Positions 50,996-61,033 of a DNA stretch of 64,000 bases are shown piece by piece. The position numbers and the translations under genes were made by a program. The stretch spans positions 3,192 to 67,191 of the forward strand of contig CAZQDZ010000026.1 of NCBI GenBank assembly GCA_964591455.1, in the 5' to 3' direction. Numbering within the stretch: the first letter of the stretch is position 1; every line of letters begins with the position of its first letter. The stretch is from RFSX01 sp964591455. Lineage in GTDB: Bacteria; Bacteroidota; Bacteroidia; Chitinophagales; Saprospiraceae. The notes under the pieces were generated by a model. The model searched no databases. It saw nothing but the letters and a program-made list of their open reading frames with translations, and had not been told where the DNA came from.

Positions 50996-53911
50996 ATGTA
51001 TCGTTGTATTCTAATTAGTTTTCTATTCATATCAGTTAATAGTTTTACACAGGACGTCATTAGTTATGTGGATCCATTTATTGGGACAGGAGGACATGGA
51101 CATACCTTTCCTGGGGCCACAGTGCCATATGGTATGATGCAACTCAGTCCCGATACCAGATTGACTGGATGGGATGGTTGTAGTGGTTATCACTATACAG
51201 ATACTATTGTCTATGGATTCAGTCATACGCATCTCAGTGGTACAGGTGTCTCTGATTATGGTGACTTACTTCTTATGCCTTATACTGGTGATACAAACTA
51301 TGACAATGGATATCCTGGAACAGATGGCTACGGCTCCATCTTTTCAAAAGAAAATGAGACGGCCTCGCCAGGTTACTACAGTACTAGATTAGAGAAGTAT
51401 GGTATCAATGTGGCACTAACAGCTACGAGCAGAGCTGGGATGCATGAGTATACCTACCTTAAAAAAGAAGCCAGAAAGATCCTAATAGATTTAGAGCATC
51501 GAGATAAGGTGGTCGATAGCCAACTGACTTTTGTAAGTAAGACAGAAATAGAAGGCTATAGGCATTCCGATGCCTGGGCAAGTGAACAGCGATTTTACTT
51601 CGTTATCCAGTTCAATCAACCTATAAAAGCACATGAGATCCTATCTGATGGAGTAGCCAATAACAGTTTCACATCAGCTAAGGGTACCTCAATTAAAGCA
51701 GCACTTGATTTCGGTAATAGCTCAAACACAATCAAAGTTCGCGTAGGTATCTCTTCAGTAGATATCGCAGGAGCTCGTAAGAATCTAGAAAAAGAAATTA
51801 ACCATTGGGATTTCGATCAGACCCTCTCAGAAGCAGAACAACTGTGGGCTAAAGAATTATCTAAGATCAAAGTAACAGATAACAGTAGAGAAAAGAAGAC
51901 CATCTTTTATACAGCCTTGTATCACACCATGATAGCACCAAATATCTTTTCAGATGTAGATGGAAGATATCTAGGTACAGATTTGAAAATACATCAGTCT
52001 GAAGATTATGATCACTATACCATTTTTTCGCTTTGGGATACTTATAGGGCTTTACATCCTCTGGCTACCATTATAGATCAGAAAAGGACCAATGACTTTA
52101 TAAAAACTTTTATGAGTCAGTACCAGCAAGGCGGACAGCTGCCGATGTGGGAACTCTCAGCCAATTATACTGGCTGTATGATTGGTTATCATGCTGCACC
52201 AGTAATCTCAGATGCTTACCTAAAAGGCATTACAAACTATGATGTAGATATGGCATTAGAGGCGATGGTACACAGTTCTACTGCCGATAGACTTGGCATA
52301 CCAGAATACATAGAAAATGGGTTCTTGTCTACCGCGTATGAAGCTGAAAGTGTCTCCAAAAGTTTGGAATATGCCTACGATGACTGGACAATAGCCAAGA
52401 TGGCTGAAAAAATGGGTAAAAACAAAATCGCCTCAGAATACTATCGTCGAGCTCAGTATTATAAGAATCTACTTGATCCTGAGACGCAGCACATGAGAGC
52501 CAGAAGTAATAACAGATGGTTTTATCCTTTTGACCCCACAGAGGTCAACTTTAATTATACGGAAGCCAATTCATGGCAATACAGCTTTAGCACAGTACAG
52601 GACATCGAGGGATGGACTAAGCTCCTAGGTGGAGAACAAATAGTGATTGATAAGTTGGATGCGCTGTTCACAGCACCGCAAGAGACCTCTGGTCGTCATC
52701 AGGCAGATATCACAGGACTGATAGGACAGTATGCTCATGGTAATGAACCTAGTCATCATATAGCCTATCTATACAATTATCTAGGACAGCCTTACAAAAC
52801 CCAAAAATATGTACGTCAGATTATGGGTGACTTATATGCAGCCTCCCCAGATGGATTATCTGGTAATGAAGATTGTGGTCAAATGAGTGCCTGGTTGGTT
52901 TTTAGTGCTATGGGATTCTACCCCGTTGCGCCTGCAAGTAATGAATATATTATAGGCTCACCTTGGTTCGATGAAGTAGAGATATTTCTCGAAAATGGGC
53001 GCTCTATCTTGATTCAAACAGAGAATAATTCTGATGAGAATATTTACATAAATGAAGCTTATGAAGGTGAAGGTCACTATGACAAAACCTACCTCACACA
53101 TGAACTCCTTATGGAGGGACCCAGTCTTTATTTTGTTATGAGTGATCAGCCTAATGAAGATTATGGGCATACTAAGGCTAATAGACCTATGAGTAGAATT
53201 GCAGATAACGAATTGGTGCCCGTCCCAGTAATCACGAGGGGAGATAGATCATTTAGAAATGAGACTGAGATAGAAATCCAATCTGCAACTGAGGGATCCA
53301 ACATATACTACAGTCTGAATCAAGCTGAACCCAAACTATATACCGAACCCATAAAAATAAAATCTAACGCTAGTCTCACAACTTGGGCTGAAAAAGAAGG
53401 GGCCTACCCTAGCCAAAAGGCAACCAGCTACTACACTAAAATGGATACCGACAAACAAATAGAATTAGAAAATGCTTATGCGTCACAATATGCAGCAGGT
53501 GGAGACAATGCATTAATAGATCAGATAAGGGGAGGTCAAGATTTTAGAAATGGTACTTGGCAAGGCTATGAAGGTGTAGATGCTGTGGCTATTATAGATT
53601 TAGGAAAAAAGTCCTCATTCTCAGAGGTAAGAATGGGGTTTTTGCAAGATGAAAACTCATGGATATTTATGCCTACCGACATGGAGGTTTACATAGGTCA
53701 ACCAGGAAAATGGACTCTCTTAGAGACTATTCACAATAATGTTATCAAAACAACTGACAAAGGTTCCATAGTCAAGGATTTTGTTATTCGTCAGCCTGGG
53801 CAGTCTAGATATGTCAAAGTAGTGGCAAAAACACAAGGTGTATGTCCGCCACATCACAAGGGTGCTGGCCACAAATGCTGGGTCTTTACCGATGAAGTCA
53901 TAATTAAGTAG
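50996..53911 (+). CDS. GH92 alpha-mannosidase with C-terminal sandwich domains
   Basis: GH92 enzymes are calcium-dependent exo-alpha-mannosidases (mostly alpha-1,2) that trim high-mannose N-glycans and yeast mannan. 971 residues with a signal peptide (MYRCILISFLFISVNSFTQ). Conserved blocks: YVDPFIGTGGHGHTFPGATVPYGMMQLSPDTR, YHYTDTIVYGFSHTHLSGTGVSDYGDLLLMP, SLWDTYRALHPL, PMWELSANYTGCMIGYHAAPVISDAYLKG and DCGQMSAWLVFSAMGFYPVAP. After about 735 it carries an immunoglobulin-like CHB_HEX_C-type region (GSNIYYSLNQAEPKLYTEPIKI) and a discoidin-like domain (GVDAVAIIDLGKKSSFSEVRMGFLQD). No T9SS tail, so it is probably periplasmic. Confidence 0.95.
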   Translation: MYRCILISFLFISVNSFTQDVISYVDPFIGTGGHGHTFPGATVPYGMMQLSPDTRLTGWDGCSGYHYTDTIVYGFSHTHLSGTGVSDYGDLLLMPYTGDTNYDNGYPGTDGYGSIFSKENETASPGYYSTRLEKYGINVALTATSRAGMHEYTYLKKEARKILIDLEHRDKVVDSQLTFVSKTEIEGYRHSDAWASEQRFYFVIQFNQPIKAHEILSDGVANNSFTSAKGTSIKAALDFGNSSNTIKVRVGISSVDIAGARKNLEKEINHWDFDQTLSEAEQLWAKELSKIKVTDNSREKKTIFYTALYHTMIAPNIFSDVDGRYLGTDLKIHQSEDYDHYTIFSLWDTYRALHPLATIIDQKRTNDFIKTFMSQYQQGGQLPMWELSANYTGCMIGYHAAPVISDAYLKGITNYDVDMALEAMVHSSTADRLGIPEYIENGFLSTAYEAESVSKSLEYAYDDWTIAKMAEKMGKNKIASEYYRRAQYYKNLLDPETQHMRARSNNRWFYPFDPTEVNFNYTEANSWQYSFSTVQDIEGWTKLLGGEQIVIDKLDALFTAPQETSGRHQADITGLIGQYAHGNEPSHHIAYLYNYLGQPYKTQKYVRQIMGDLYAASPDGLSGNEDCGQMSAWLVFSAMGFYPVAPASNEYIIGSPWFDEVEIFLENGRSILIQTENNSDENIYINEAYEGEGHYDKTYLTHELLMEGPSLYFVMSDQPNEDYGHTKANRPMSRIADNELVPVPVITRGDRSFRNETEIEIQSATEGSNIYYSLNQAEPKLYTEPIKIKSNASLTTWAEKEGAYPSQKATSYYTKMDTDKQIELENAYASQYAAGGDNALIDQIRGGQDFRNGTWQGYEGVDAVAIIDLGKKSSFSEVRMGFLQDENSWIFMPTDMEVYIGQPGKWTLLETIHNNVIKTTDKGSIVKDFVIRQPGQSRYVKVVAKTQGVCPPHHKGAGHKCWVFTDEVIIK

Positions 53912-54032
53912 AACACATATAGATTGTCTTTATCCATATTCGTGTGCCAATCAATGGTATGTGTCGGACTAGCTACAACTCTACAATTTGATTAAGATTT
54001 CTTGATCCAATTTGTCATTTGATAAGTTATAA

Positions 54033-54059
54033 ATTAACTAATTTAAGTGCTTAGTTAAT
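54033..54059. promoter_or_regulatory. Inverted repeat before the S8 protease gene
   Basis: Perfect 9-bp arms ATTAACTAA (54033-54041) and TTAGTTAAT (54051-54059) with a 9-nt spacer, ending 19 bp before the ATG at 54079. It could be an operator or leader hairpin. AT-rich, so chance is possible. Confidence 0.4.
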
Positions 54060-54078
54060 CACCTCAATAGCCTATCAC

Positions 54079-57000
54079 ATGAGAATCTATACAACCTTTT
54101 TCTTTTTTCTAATGTGTTCTGTTCTTTTCGGACAACTATCCAACGAAGTACAATTAAGAAGCGGTAGTGTATTACTGAGTGAGAATCTGGATGAATTTAT
54201 ATCAGAAGTTTCTCTCAGCAAGAATGATATTGCCCATGGAAGGTACTACAAGTTAGTCCAATTCCAATCCATTCCCTCGAAATCGGAAATAGCGGCGATG
54301 GAAAGTGAGGGTATCCAACTTTTAGAATACATCCCACACAAAGCTTACTACGTATCATTTCCAGAGTCATTCAGACCGGATAGATTGAAACGCATGAACG
54401 TGAGACATGTATCTGACATGCGAATGGATTTAATAATTTCTGATCGTATCCAAGCCAATGATATTCCAGACTGGGCTTATGTCGCCAATGATTTCATAGA
54501 GGTGTCACTGGCTGCTGATAAGAGCATAGACCATAAGACCTTATTGAGAAGCTTTGCCTATGATGATGTAGATATTACTTCGTCTAATGGATTCAATAAT
54601 TATTTTATGGCGCAGATTCCTCTAGAAGATATAGAAAGAGTGGCGGCCTTGCCATACATCTTTAGTTTAGAATTAGGCCCAGGGCCTTCTATTGCTGACG
54701 AGATTCCTGGCAGAGCACTAGTAAGAGCAAACACCATAGATACTCAGACGCCGCTCGGTAGAAATTACAATGGAGAAGGTGTTGCTGTATTATGCAGAGA
54801 TGATGGAAGGATTTTTGACCACGTAGATTTTCATGGTAGATTATTCCAAGATAATGATGACGCTTTTCCTGATAGAGGAACGCATGGAGATGGTGTTTCC
54901 GGTATTATGGCTGGATCAGGAAATAGAGACCCTAGGAATAGAGGTATGGCTGCAGGAGCGGATTTATATGCCGTAGATTATATTCCTAATTTTTTGGATG
55001 CTATAACGATGCAACTCCACCGTAACAATGGTGTTTTGGTTACTAATTCCTCATACAGTAACGGCTGCAATGGTGGATATACAATTACCGCAAGTACTGT
55101 AGATGATCAGTGTTATGATAATCCAACACTGATGCATGTATTCTCTGCTGGAAATAGTAATAACAATGAGTGTGGATTTGGTGCAGGTGAACAATGGGGA
55201 AATATAACTGGTGGACATAAGCAAGGAAAGAATGTAATTGCAGTAGCCAACACTAATAAAGTGGGTGTGATAGAGAATACCAGCTCTAGAGGGCCAGCCG
55301 CAGATGGAAGAATAAAGCCAGATTTGGCTTCTAATGGAGCTTTACATGTATCTACCTCTACCAATCATAACTACCAGAATTTTGGAGGCACATCTGGTGC
55401 TGCACCTGGTATAGCTGGCGTCATGGCTATGCTACATCAAGCACATAGAGATAATAATAATGGTGAGACAGCAGATGCCGCGCTACTCAAAGCGATAATG
55501 ATGAATACGGCTGATGATTTGGGTAACCCAGGTCCAGATTTCACTTTTGGATGGGGTACGGCTAATGCACTTAGAGCGGCTATAGCCATAGAAGATAGAA
55601 CTTATGAAGCTGGCACGCTGACAAGAGATGAAAGAACACAATTCACGGTATCAGTTCCTGATGGTGCCAGAGAACTAAGAATCATGACTTACTGGGCTGA
55701 TAGACCTGGTAGTTCTGCAAGTAACAAAGCGCTGTTAAATGATATAGATACTAGATTAACGACGCCTGATGGTATGGAACATCTACCATTGGTTCTGAAT
55801 TCTTCACCAGTCCCTGCCTTACTAAGCCAGCCAGCAGTAGAAGATGAAGATCACCTTAATAACCAAGAGCAGTTATTTGTAGAAAATCCTGATGCAGGTG
55901 AGTATGTGGTTGATTTACATGGTCTGGAAGTTCCATTCGGAGATGTGGAGTATTACATTACTTGGGAAGTAAGAATGGATGAAGTAACACTTATCTATCC
56001 TTTCGGTGGTGAGCAATTAGTCGCCTCTACAGGTGAAACTGTGTATTGGGAAGCTGAACCAAATGGCTCAAGATTTACTATCAGTATCTCTGATGATAAT
56101 GGTAATTCATGGAATGAGTTAGGGTCTGCTAATGCTAATGCCCAAAGCCTGAATGTTTTTATCCCAGCATATACTTCTAATGAGGTACTCTTATCTATTA
56201 CAAGAGGAAATGAGACTGTGATTAGCGAACCTATGACAGTAACCAGAGTCCCAAGAAATTTTGAAATCTTAGAAGTCTGTGGTAATGATATGTTATTTAG
56301 TTGGGATCCAGTTCCGGGTGCAGAAAGCTATGATGTATATAGATTAGGATCAAAATATATGGAGGTGTTCACAACGGTAACTGAGAATATGACCAGAATG
56401 CCTATTTCTAATCCTTTCGAAACACAATGGTTTGCTGCTTCAGCGAACTTCCCGAATGGCATCAAAGGACGCCGAAGTGTATCTGGTAATACAGAAGAAG
56501 GACTCCTTAATTGTAGATTGGATTTCGACTTGACGATGAGAGATGTCATGGTACCAGAAATGACAAGCTTTATCACTTGTGCTGGTTCTTTGGAAGAAAC
56601 TGTTTCTGTAGTCGTTGTTAATTCAGGTAATAACCCACTGAATAATATCGAAATATCCTATCAAGTGAATGATGAGCCCGTTGTCACTGAACTTTTTACT
56701 GGAACCTTACAGACAGAGGACACAATCCTGTACACTTTTGCAGATCCATTTACGATTACAGGCGATGGTGAATTCAATCTAAAAACATGGATTTCACATC
56801 CGAATGAAACACTGAATTTCAATGACACCATCAACTTGATTGGACCTCTTTATCTGAGTGGTGGAGAAGATTATCCTGTGTTCGAATCATTCAGTGAGAC
56901 TAATCTACCTGACTTCTGGGTCGTAGATAGCCCTGTGGATGATGTGACTTGGGTGACATCTTTTGCTTTAAGTTTACTAGGTAATCAAAGTTCTATGTTG

Positions 57001-58155
57001 ACAATGCCATTTAGTGATGTCAACAGAAATAATACAGATGATTACTTATCTATGGTGCCAGTAGACTTATCACCTGCTGGTGATGATGCGCTAATTCTAT
57101 CGTTTGAAATGGCATATTTCCATAATCAGGAAGACGATGATGCCTTACTTATAGATGTTAGTACTGATTGTGGCGCTACATTCTCTGACACTATCTATCA
57201 GAAGAGAGGTGCAGAGCTAAATACAACAAACATACCTTTTGAGATGCCAGATAGTCCGATAAACTGGGCGAAGCAGGAAGTTGATATTTCCCAATTCAGA
57301 GGTAATGATCAAGTTATATTTAGAATAATCGGCGATAGTGATAGAGGTACAGATTTATTCATAGATAACGTGAATATTACTGAAAGAGCTATTCAGTTAC
57401 CGGCAGCTAACTTAGATGTTCCAAATATTACGTACTGCCAATTAGAACCTGTAAGGGTAAGTGCTATAACCTCAGGAGTGCTTCTAGACTTTGATTGGAA
57501 TTTTGGTGCATTTGCTTTGCCACCAACTTCAGATCAGTCAGGTCCTCATCAGATAGCTTATTTCTTGCCTGGTGAAAAAACAATCACACTTAATCTATCC
57601 AATGAAGCTGGAACGATTACCGAAACAGCGGTGATACAGGTGATAGATGTACCTGGTGGTGGCTTTAGCGTGGACGAAGTTGGCGCTGGGACATTCCAAT
57701 TCAACGGTAACTTTACTGATGTGACTTCTATCTTCTGGGAATTTGGAGATGGCCAATTCAGTACGCAGCAGAACCCACAACATACCTTCAATCAACAAGG
57801 CACTTATGATGTCATCGTTACTGTAACCAATAGATGTGGGACAAGAGTATTGACGACAACGGTTGTCGTAGAGACTACCAGTACGAATGAGTTGGAAGGA
57901 CTATTGGAGGTAGGTATAGCGCCTAATCCTAATCAAGGATCATTTGTACTTTCTATAGAATCAGGAAACCAAGAAAACCTGAATATGAGTATAGTCAATG
58001 CAACTGGTCAAAAGGTGCATACTCAGAACATAACCTTACAGAGTGGTCGTCAGCATATTCAAATAGATAATGATGAGATGGTACCTGGTCTATACTGGGT
58101 TAACTTATCAAACGAAAAAGGTGTTAAAACAATCCGTATGGTTATCATTGAATGA
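54079..58155 (+). CDS. T9SS-secreted subtilisin-like (S8) serine protease
   Basis: 1358 residues. Signal peptide (MRIYTTFFFFLMCSVLFGQ), inhibitory propeptide-like region to about 225, then the S8 domain: Asp in LCRDDG (241/242), His269 in RGTHGDGVSGIMAG, oxyanion Asn in VTNSSYSNG and Ser439 in GGTSGAAPGIAGVMAM. After a P-domain-like sandwich (about 510-640) come FN3-like parts, a MAM/CUB-like segment (FESFSETNLPDFWVVDSP...) and a PKD-like domain (FEFGDGQFSTQQNPQHTFNQQGTYDVIVTVTN is its core, about 1215-1250). A T9SS sorting domain (GIAPNPNQGSFVLSI...) ends it. It should digest proteins outside the cell, matching the glycosidases upstream. Confidence 0.94.
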   Translation: MRIYTTFFFFLMCSVLFGQLSNEVQLRSGSVLLSENLDEFISEVSLSKNDIAHGRYYKLVQFQSIPSKSEIAAMESEGIQLLEYIPHKAYYVSFPESFRPDRLKRMNVRHVSDMRMDLIISDRIQANDIPDWAYVANDFIEVSLAADKSIDHKTLLRSFAYDDVDITSSNGFNNYFMAQIPLEDIERVAALPYIFSLELGPGPSIADEIPGRALVRANTIDTQTPLGRNYNGEGVAVLCRDDGRIFDHVDFHGRLFQDNDDAFPDRGTHGDGVSGIMAGSGNRDPRNRGMAAGADLYAVDYIPNFLDAITMQLHRNNGVLVTNSSYSNGCNGGYTITASTVDDQCYDNPTLMHVFSAGNSNNNECGFGAGEQWGNITGGHKQGKNVIAVANTNKVGVIENTSSRGPAADGRIKPDLASNGALHVSTSTNHNYQNFGGTSGAAPGIAGVMAMLHQAHRDNNNGETADAALLKAIMMNTADDLGNPGPDFTFGWGTANALRAAIAIEDRTYEAGTLTRDERTQFTVSVPDGARELRIMTYWADRPGSSASNKALLNDIDTRLTTPDGMEHLPLVLNSSPVPALLSQPAVEDEDHLNNQEQLFVENPDAGEYVVDLHGLEVPFGDVEYYITWEVRMDEVTLIYPFGGEQLVASTGETVYWEAEPNGSRFTISISDDNGNSWNELGSANANAQSLNVFIPAYTSNEVLLSITRGNETVISEPMTVTRVPRNFEILEVCGNDMLFSWDPVPGAESYDVYRLGSKYMEVFTTVTENMTRMPISNPFETQWFAASANFPNGIKGRRSVSGNTEEGLLNCRLDFDLTMRDVMVPEMTSFITCAGSLEETVSVVVVNSGNNPLNNIEISYQVNDEPVVTELFTGTLQTEDTILYTFADPFTITGDGEFNLKTWISHPNETLNFNDTINLIGPLYLSGGEDYPVFESFSETNLPDFWVVDSPVDDVTWVTSFALSLLGNQSSMLTMPFSDVNRNNTDDYLSMVPVDLSPAGDDALILSFEMAYFHNQEDDDALLIDVSTDCGATFSDTIYQKRGAELNTTNIPFEMPDSPINWAKQEVDISQFRGNDQVIFRIIGDSDRGTDLFIDNVNITERAIQLPAANLDVPNITYCQLEPVRVSAITSGVLLDFDWNFGAFALPPTSDQSGPHQIAYFLPGEKTITLNLSNEAGTITETAVIQVIDVPGGGFSVDEVGAGTFQFNGNFTDVTSIFWEFGDGQFSTQQNPQHTFNQQGTYDVIVTVTNRCGTRVLTTTVVVETTSTNELEGLLEVGIAPNPNQGSFVLSIESGNQENLNMSIVNATGQKVHTQNITLQSGRQHIQIDNDEMVPGLYWVNLSNEKGVKTIRMVIIE

Positions 58156-58180
58156 TATCCAGCATTTTTGATATAATTAT

Positions 58181-58215
58181 AGTAGGTATCCTTAATTGGT
58201 TACCTACTTTTTTTT
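58181..58215 (+). terminator. Terminator of the S8 protease gene
   Basis: AGTAGGTA (58181-58188) / TACCTACT (58201-58208), 12-nt loop, then a T tract to 58215. It begins 25 bp after the stop. Confidence 0.8.
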
Positions 58216-58367
58216 GCGCCTTTCTCATATACTTCTGACTCAAATATCATGCATTGAACTACTTGCCAAACCCAATGAGAGGAGTTATTGCCCAGCGCTG
58301 AACAGAAGATTGCACCGATGAACAATACGAAAAACAGGTTTGTTAGGATAAAAGCTAACCTTCAATT

Positions 58368-59051
58368 ATGAAAACCCTTCCACCTGGCCAAAAAGAAACA
58401 AATCTCTTCCCTCGTTTTGGACTGCCACAGTATGCAAATCGTTTTCCTAAAGAAGTAGATAAAATCAGGATTTTCATAGGTGGCGATTTAGAGGAGTTTG
58501 TTATAGACGAAGATTTGAGGTCACTCCCAAGAATGTCTCAAGTTTCAGACTTTCACTGTGTAACCACGTGGAGTAAATTAAATCTCAATTGGAGCGGCTA
58601 CCGCTTCAGTGATTTTTATAAGACATTCATATTACCGAAAGTTTCAGATAAAATCACTTTTGTTGTTCTAAAGGCACAGGATGGATATAAAACAAGTTTG
58701 TCTTTAAAAGACTTGATGCAGCAAAATGTTATGTTGGCAGACAAACTTGATAATAAGCCTCTCTCCTTAGAGCATGGCGCACCGATTAGGATAGTTGCTC
58801 CCGACCATTACGGCTACAAAAATCTAAAACACATAAAGTGTATAGAGTTTTATGTTGAAAGACAAGAAGTAAAACAAGGATATCTCAGCTTTATGGATCA
58901 TCCAAGAGCAAGAGTTGCTAAAGAAGAGAGGGCGAGCAAAGGATCTGGTATTCTATATAGGTGGCTGTACAAATTTGGCATTAATAGTACGATTAGAGAT
59001 TTTGAAAAGGCCACTGCCGAGTACAGAGCGAAATTGCAAGCCAAAGAATGA
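58368..59051 (+). CDS. Molybdopterin-binding (sulfite-oxidase fold) domain protein
   Basis: 227 residues. The oxidoreductase-molybdopterin domain: FIGGDLEEFVIDEDLRSLPRMSQVSDFHCVTTWSKLNLNWSGYRFSDF, where the Cys in DFHCVTTWS (about 65) is the position that ligates molybdenum in this fold. Then VLKAQDGYKTSLSLKDLMQQNVMLADKLDNKPLSLEHGAPIRIVAPDHYGYKNLKHIKCIEF. No signal peptide or haem domain, unlike sulfite dehydrogenase SorAB or MsrP; it is probably cytoplasmic. No molybdopterin biosynthesis gene is nearby. The substrate is unknown. A strong bidirectional terminator follows, before converging typA. Confidence 0.88.
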   Translation: MKTLPPGQKETNLFPRFGLPQYANRFPKEVDKIRIFIGGDLEEFVIDEDLRSLPRMSQVSDFHCVTTWSKLNLNWSGYRFSDFYKTFILPKVSDKITFVVLKAQDGYKTSLSLKDLMQQNVMLADKLDNKPLSLEHGAPIRIVAPDHYGYKNLKHIKCIEFYVERQEVKQGYLSFMDHPRARVAKEERASKGSGILYRWLYKFGINSTIRDFEKATAEYRAKLQAKE

Positions 59052-59083
59052 GGAACTACTGCAATTAACCCTTACAACTAACC

Positions 59084-59114
59084 AAAAAAGCCACCTCTTG
59101 AGGTGGCTTTTTTT
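59084..59114. terminator. Bidirectional terminator between the molybdopterin-fold gene and typA
   Basis: AAAAAAGCCACCT / AGGTGGCTTTTTTT, with a GC-rich core (GCCACC/GGTGGC), a short loop around 59097-59100 and T/A tracts on both sides. It lies between converging stops. Confidence 0.9.
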
Positions 59115-59139
59115 ATTGTTATATCGTCAATCTCTCTAA

Positions 59140-60900
59140 TTAGATCTTTCTCATTCTCAGACTCTCTGGCGTTACTTCCAGATACTCATCCTCTTTGATA
59201 TATTCCATCGCTTCTTCTAAGGAATGGACAATCTTAGGCGCCAACTTAGCAGCATCATCTGCACCTGCACTTCGCATATTCGTCAGCTTTTTCCCTTTTA
59301 TAACATTGACCTCTAGATCATTAGCTTTGGTGTTCTCTCCTATTACTAGCCCTTTATACACTTTATCTCCAGGCTCTATAAAAAACTTACCTCTGTCTTG
59401 TAACCTGTCTAGTGCAAATGCCAAAGCTTGCCCCTCTACGCCAGACACGATAGATCCTTTAATTCTTCCTGGGATATCCCCTTTATAGGGTTCGTAGCTT
59501 ATAAATCTATGGGTCATAATCGCCTGACCAGAAGTCGCCGTCAGCATATTATTTCTAAGACCAATGAGTCCCCTTGAGGGCACTTCAAATTCTAAATGCT
59601 GCAAATCACCCTTAGGCTCCATGCTTTTTAGAATACCTTTACGCTGAGTGACCAGCTCTATCGCCTTTCCAGAAAAATTCTCTGGAACATCTATTACAAG
59701 CAATTCTACAGGTTCACATCTCTTGCCGTCTATCTCTTTGAAAATCACAACAGGCTTACCGACTTGTAATTCATATCCCTCCCTTCTCATCGTCTCTATA
59801 AGCACGGACAAATGGAGTACCCCACGGCCGTATACATTAAACTTATCCTCTGTATCAGTATCTTCTACTCTCAGCGCCAGATTCTTCTCTGTCTCCTTGT
59901 ATAGTCTATCTCTCAGGTGTCTGGAGGTAACAAATTTGCCTTCCTTGCCGAAGAAAGGAGAGTTATTAATCGTGAAGAGCATACTCATCGTCGGCTCATC
60001 TACCTTAAGATGTGGCATCGCTTCTGGATTCTCCAAGTCTGTTAATGTGTCTCCTATATCGAAATCTTCGATACCGACTATCGCACATATATCACCACTT
60101 CTAGCCGTATCCACTTTTTTCTTACCTAATCCTTCAAAGACAAAGAGCTCTTTAATCCGCACCTTCTTCTGCACACCATCACGTTTGCATAACATCAAGT
60201 CCTGACCAGCTTTCAGGTCCCCTCTGAATATCCTACCTATGGCTATTCGCCCTGTAAACTTGGAGAAGTCCAATGAGGTGATTTGCATCTGAGGGGTACC
60301 TTCTCTATAAGGTGCCTCAGGAATCTCATCTACCACTGCCTGTAAGAGTGGCACGATATCCTTGGTCTTCTTCTCCCAATCGTGACTCATCCAGCCAAAC
60401 TTAGATGACCCGAAGATGGTCACAAAATCCATCTGCTCCTCAGTCGCATTCAGGTTAAACATCAGGTCAAAGACATCACCCTGCACATCCTCTGGCTTAC
60501 AATTCTCCTTATCTACCTTATTGACGACTACAATGGGCTTAAGGCCTAACTCTATGGCTTTACCCAGTACAAATCTTGTCTGAGGCATCGGTCCTTCGAA
60601 GGCATCAACCAATAGCAATACACCATCAGCCATCTTGAGTACCCGCTCTACTTCACCACCAAAGTCTGCGTGACCAGGCGTATCTATAATGTTAATCTTA
60701 ACACCATTGAAGTGGGCAGCCACATTCTTAGATACAATGGTGATGCCTCTTTCCCGTTCCTGATCGTTATTATCCAAGATAAGTTCGCCCTTATCTTCTC
60801 GATCGCCAAGGACATTACACTCATGTATAATCTTGTCTACCAGCGTCGTCTTTCCGTGATCTACGTGGGCTATGATGGCTATATTTCTGATGGATTCCAT
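59140..60900 (-). CDS. typA: Ribosome-associated GTPase TypA/BipA
   Basis: A translational GTPase that helps 50S assembly and stress or cold growth. 586 residues, slightly shorter than the usual ~600. G motifs: AHVDHGKTTLVDKI (about 10-23), RERGITI (switch I), DTPGHADFGGEVERVL, NKVDK. TypA-specific blocks: LFTINNSPFFGKEGKFVTSRHLRDRLYKETEKN, GRGVLHLSVLIETMRREGYE, VPSRGLIGLRNNMLTATSGQAIMTHRF and IVSGVEGQALAFALDRLQDRGKFFIEPGD, then GENTKANDLEVNVIKGKKLTNMRSAGADDA. The terminator at its end is shared with the converging gene. Confidence 0.97.
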   Translation of the reverse strand: MESIRNIAIIAHVDHGKTTLVDKIIHECNVLGDREDKGELILDNNDQERERGITIVSKNVAAHFNGVKINIIDTPGHADFGGEVERVLKMADGVLLLVDAFEGPMPQTRFVLGKAIELGLKPIVVVNKVDKENCKPEDVQGDVFDLMFNLNATEEQMDFVTIFGSSKFGWMSHDWEKKTKDIVPLLQAVVDEIPEAPYREGTPQMQITSLDFSKFTGRIAIGRIFRGDLKAGQDLMLCKRDGVQKKVRIKELFVFEGLGKKKVDTARSGDICAIVGIEDFDIGDTLTDLENPEAMPHLKVDEPTMSMLFTINNSPFFGKEGKFVTSRHLRDRLYKETEKNLALRVEDTDTEDKFNVYGRGVLHLSVLIETMRREGYELQVGKPVVIFKEIDGKRCEPVELLVIDVPENFSGKAIELVTQRKGILKSMEPKGDLQHLEFEVPSRGLIGLRNNMLTATSGQAIMTHRFISYEPYKGDIPGRIKGSIVSGVEGQALAFALDRLQDRGKFFIEPGDKVYKGLVIGENTKANDLEVNVIKGKKLTNMRSAGADDAAKLAPKIVHSLEEAMEYIKEDEYLEVTPESLRMRKI

Positions 60901-61033
60901 AATTTCTAAGCGCTTTTGTCTTAAGAAGGCGCAAAGATGTAATAAATATGGAGAAGGTGCTTTTTAAAGTGGGACTTTATGAAAAGTGGATAGCAGCTTG
61001 AGGAATGCAATTATTCTGTCAGTCTACCTAACC

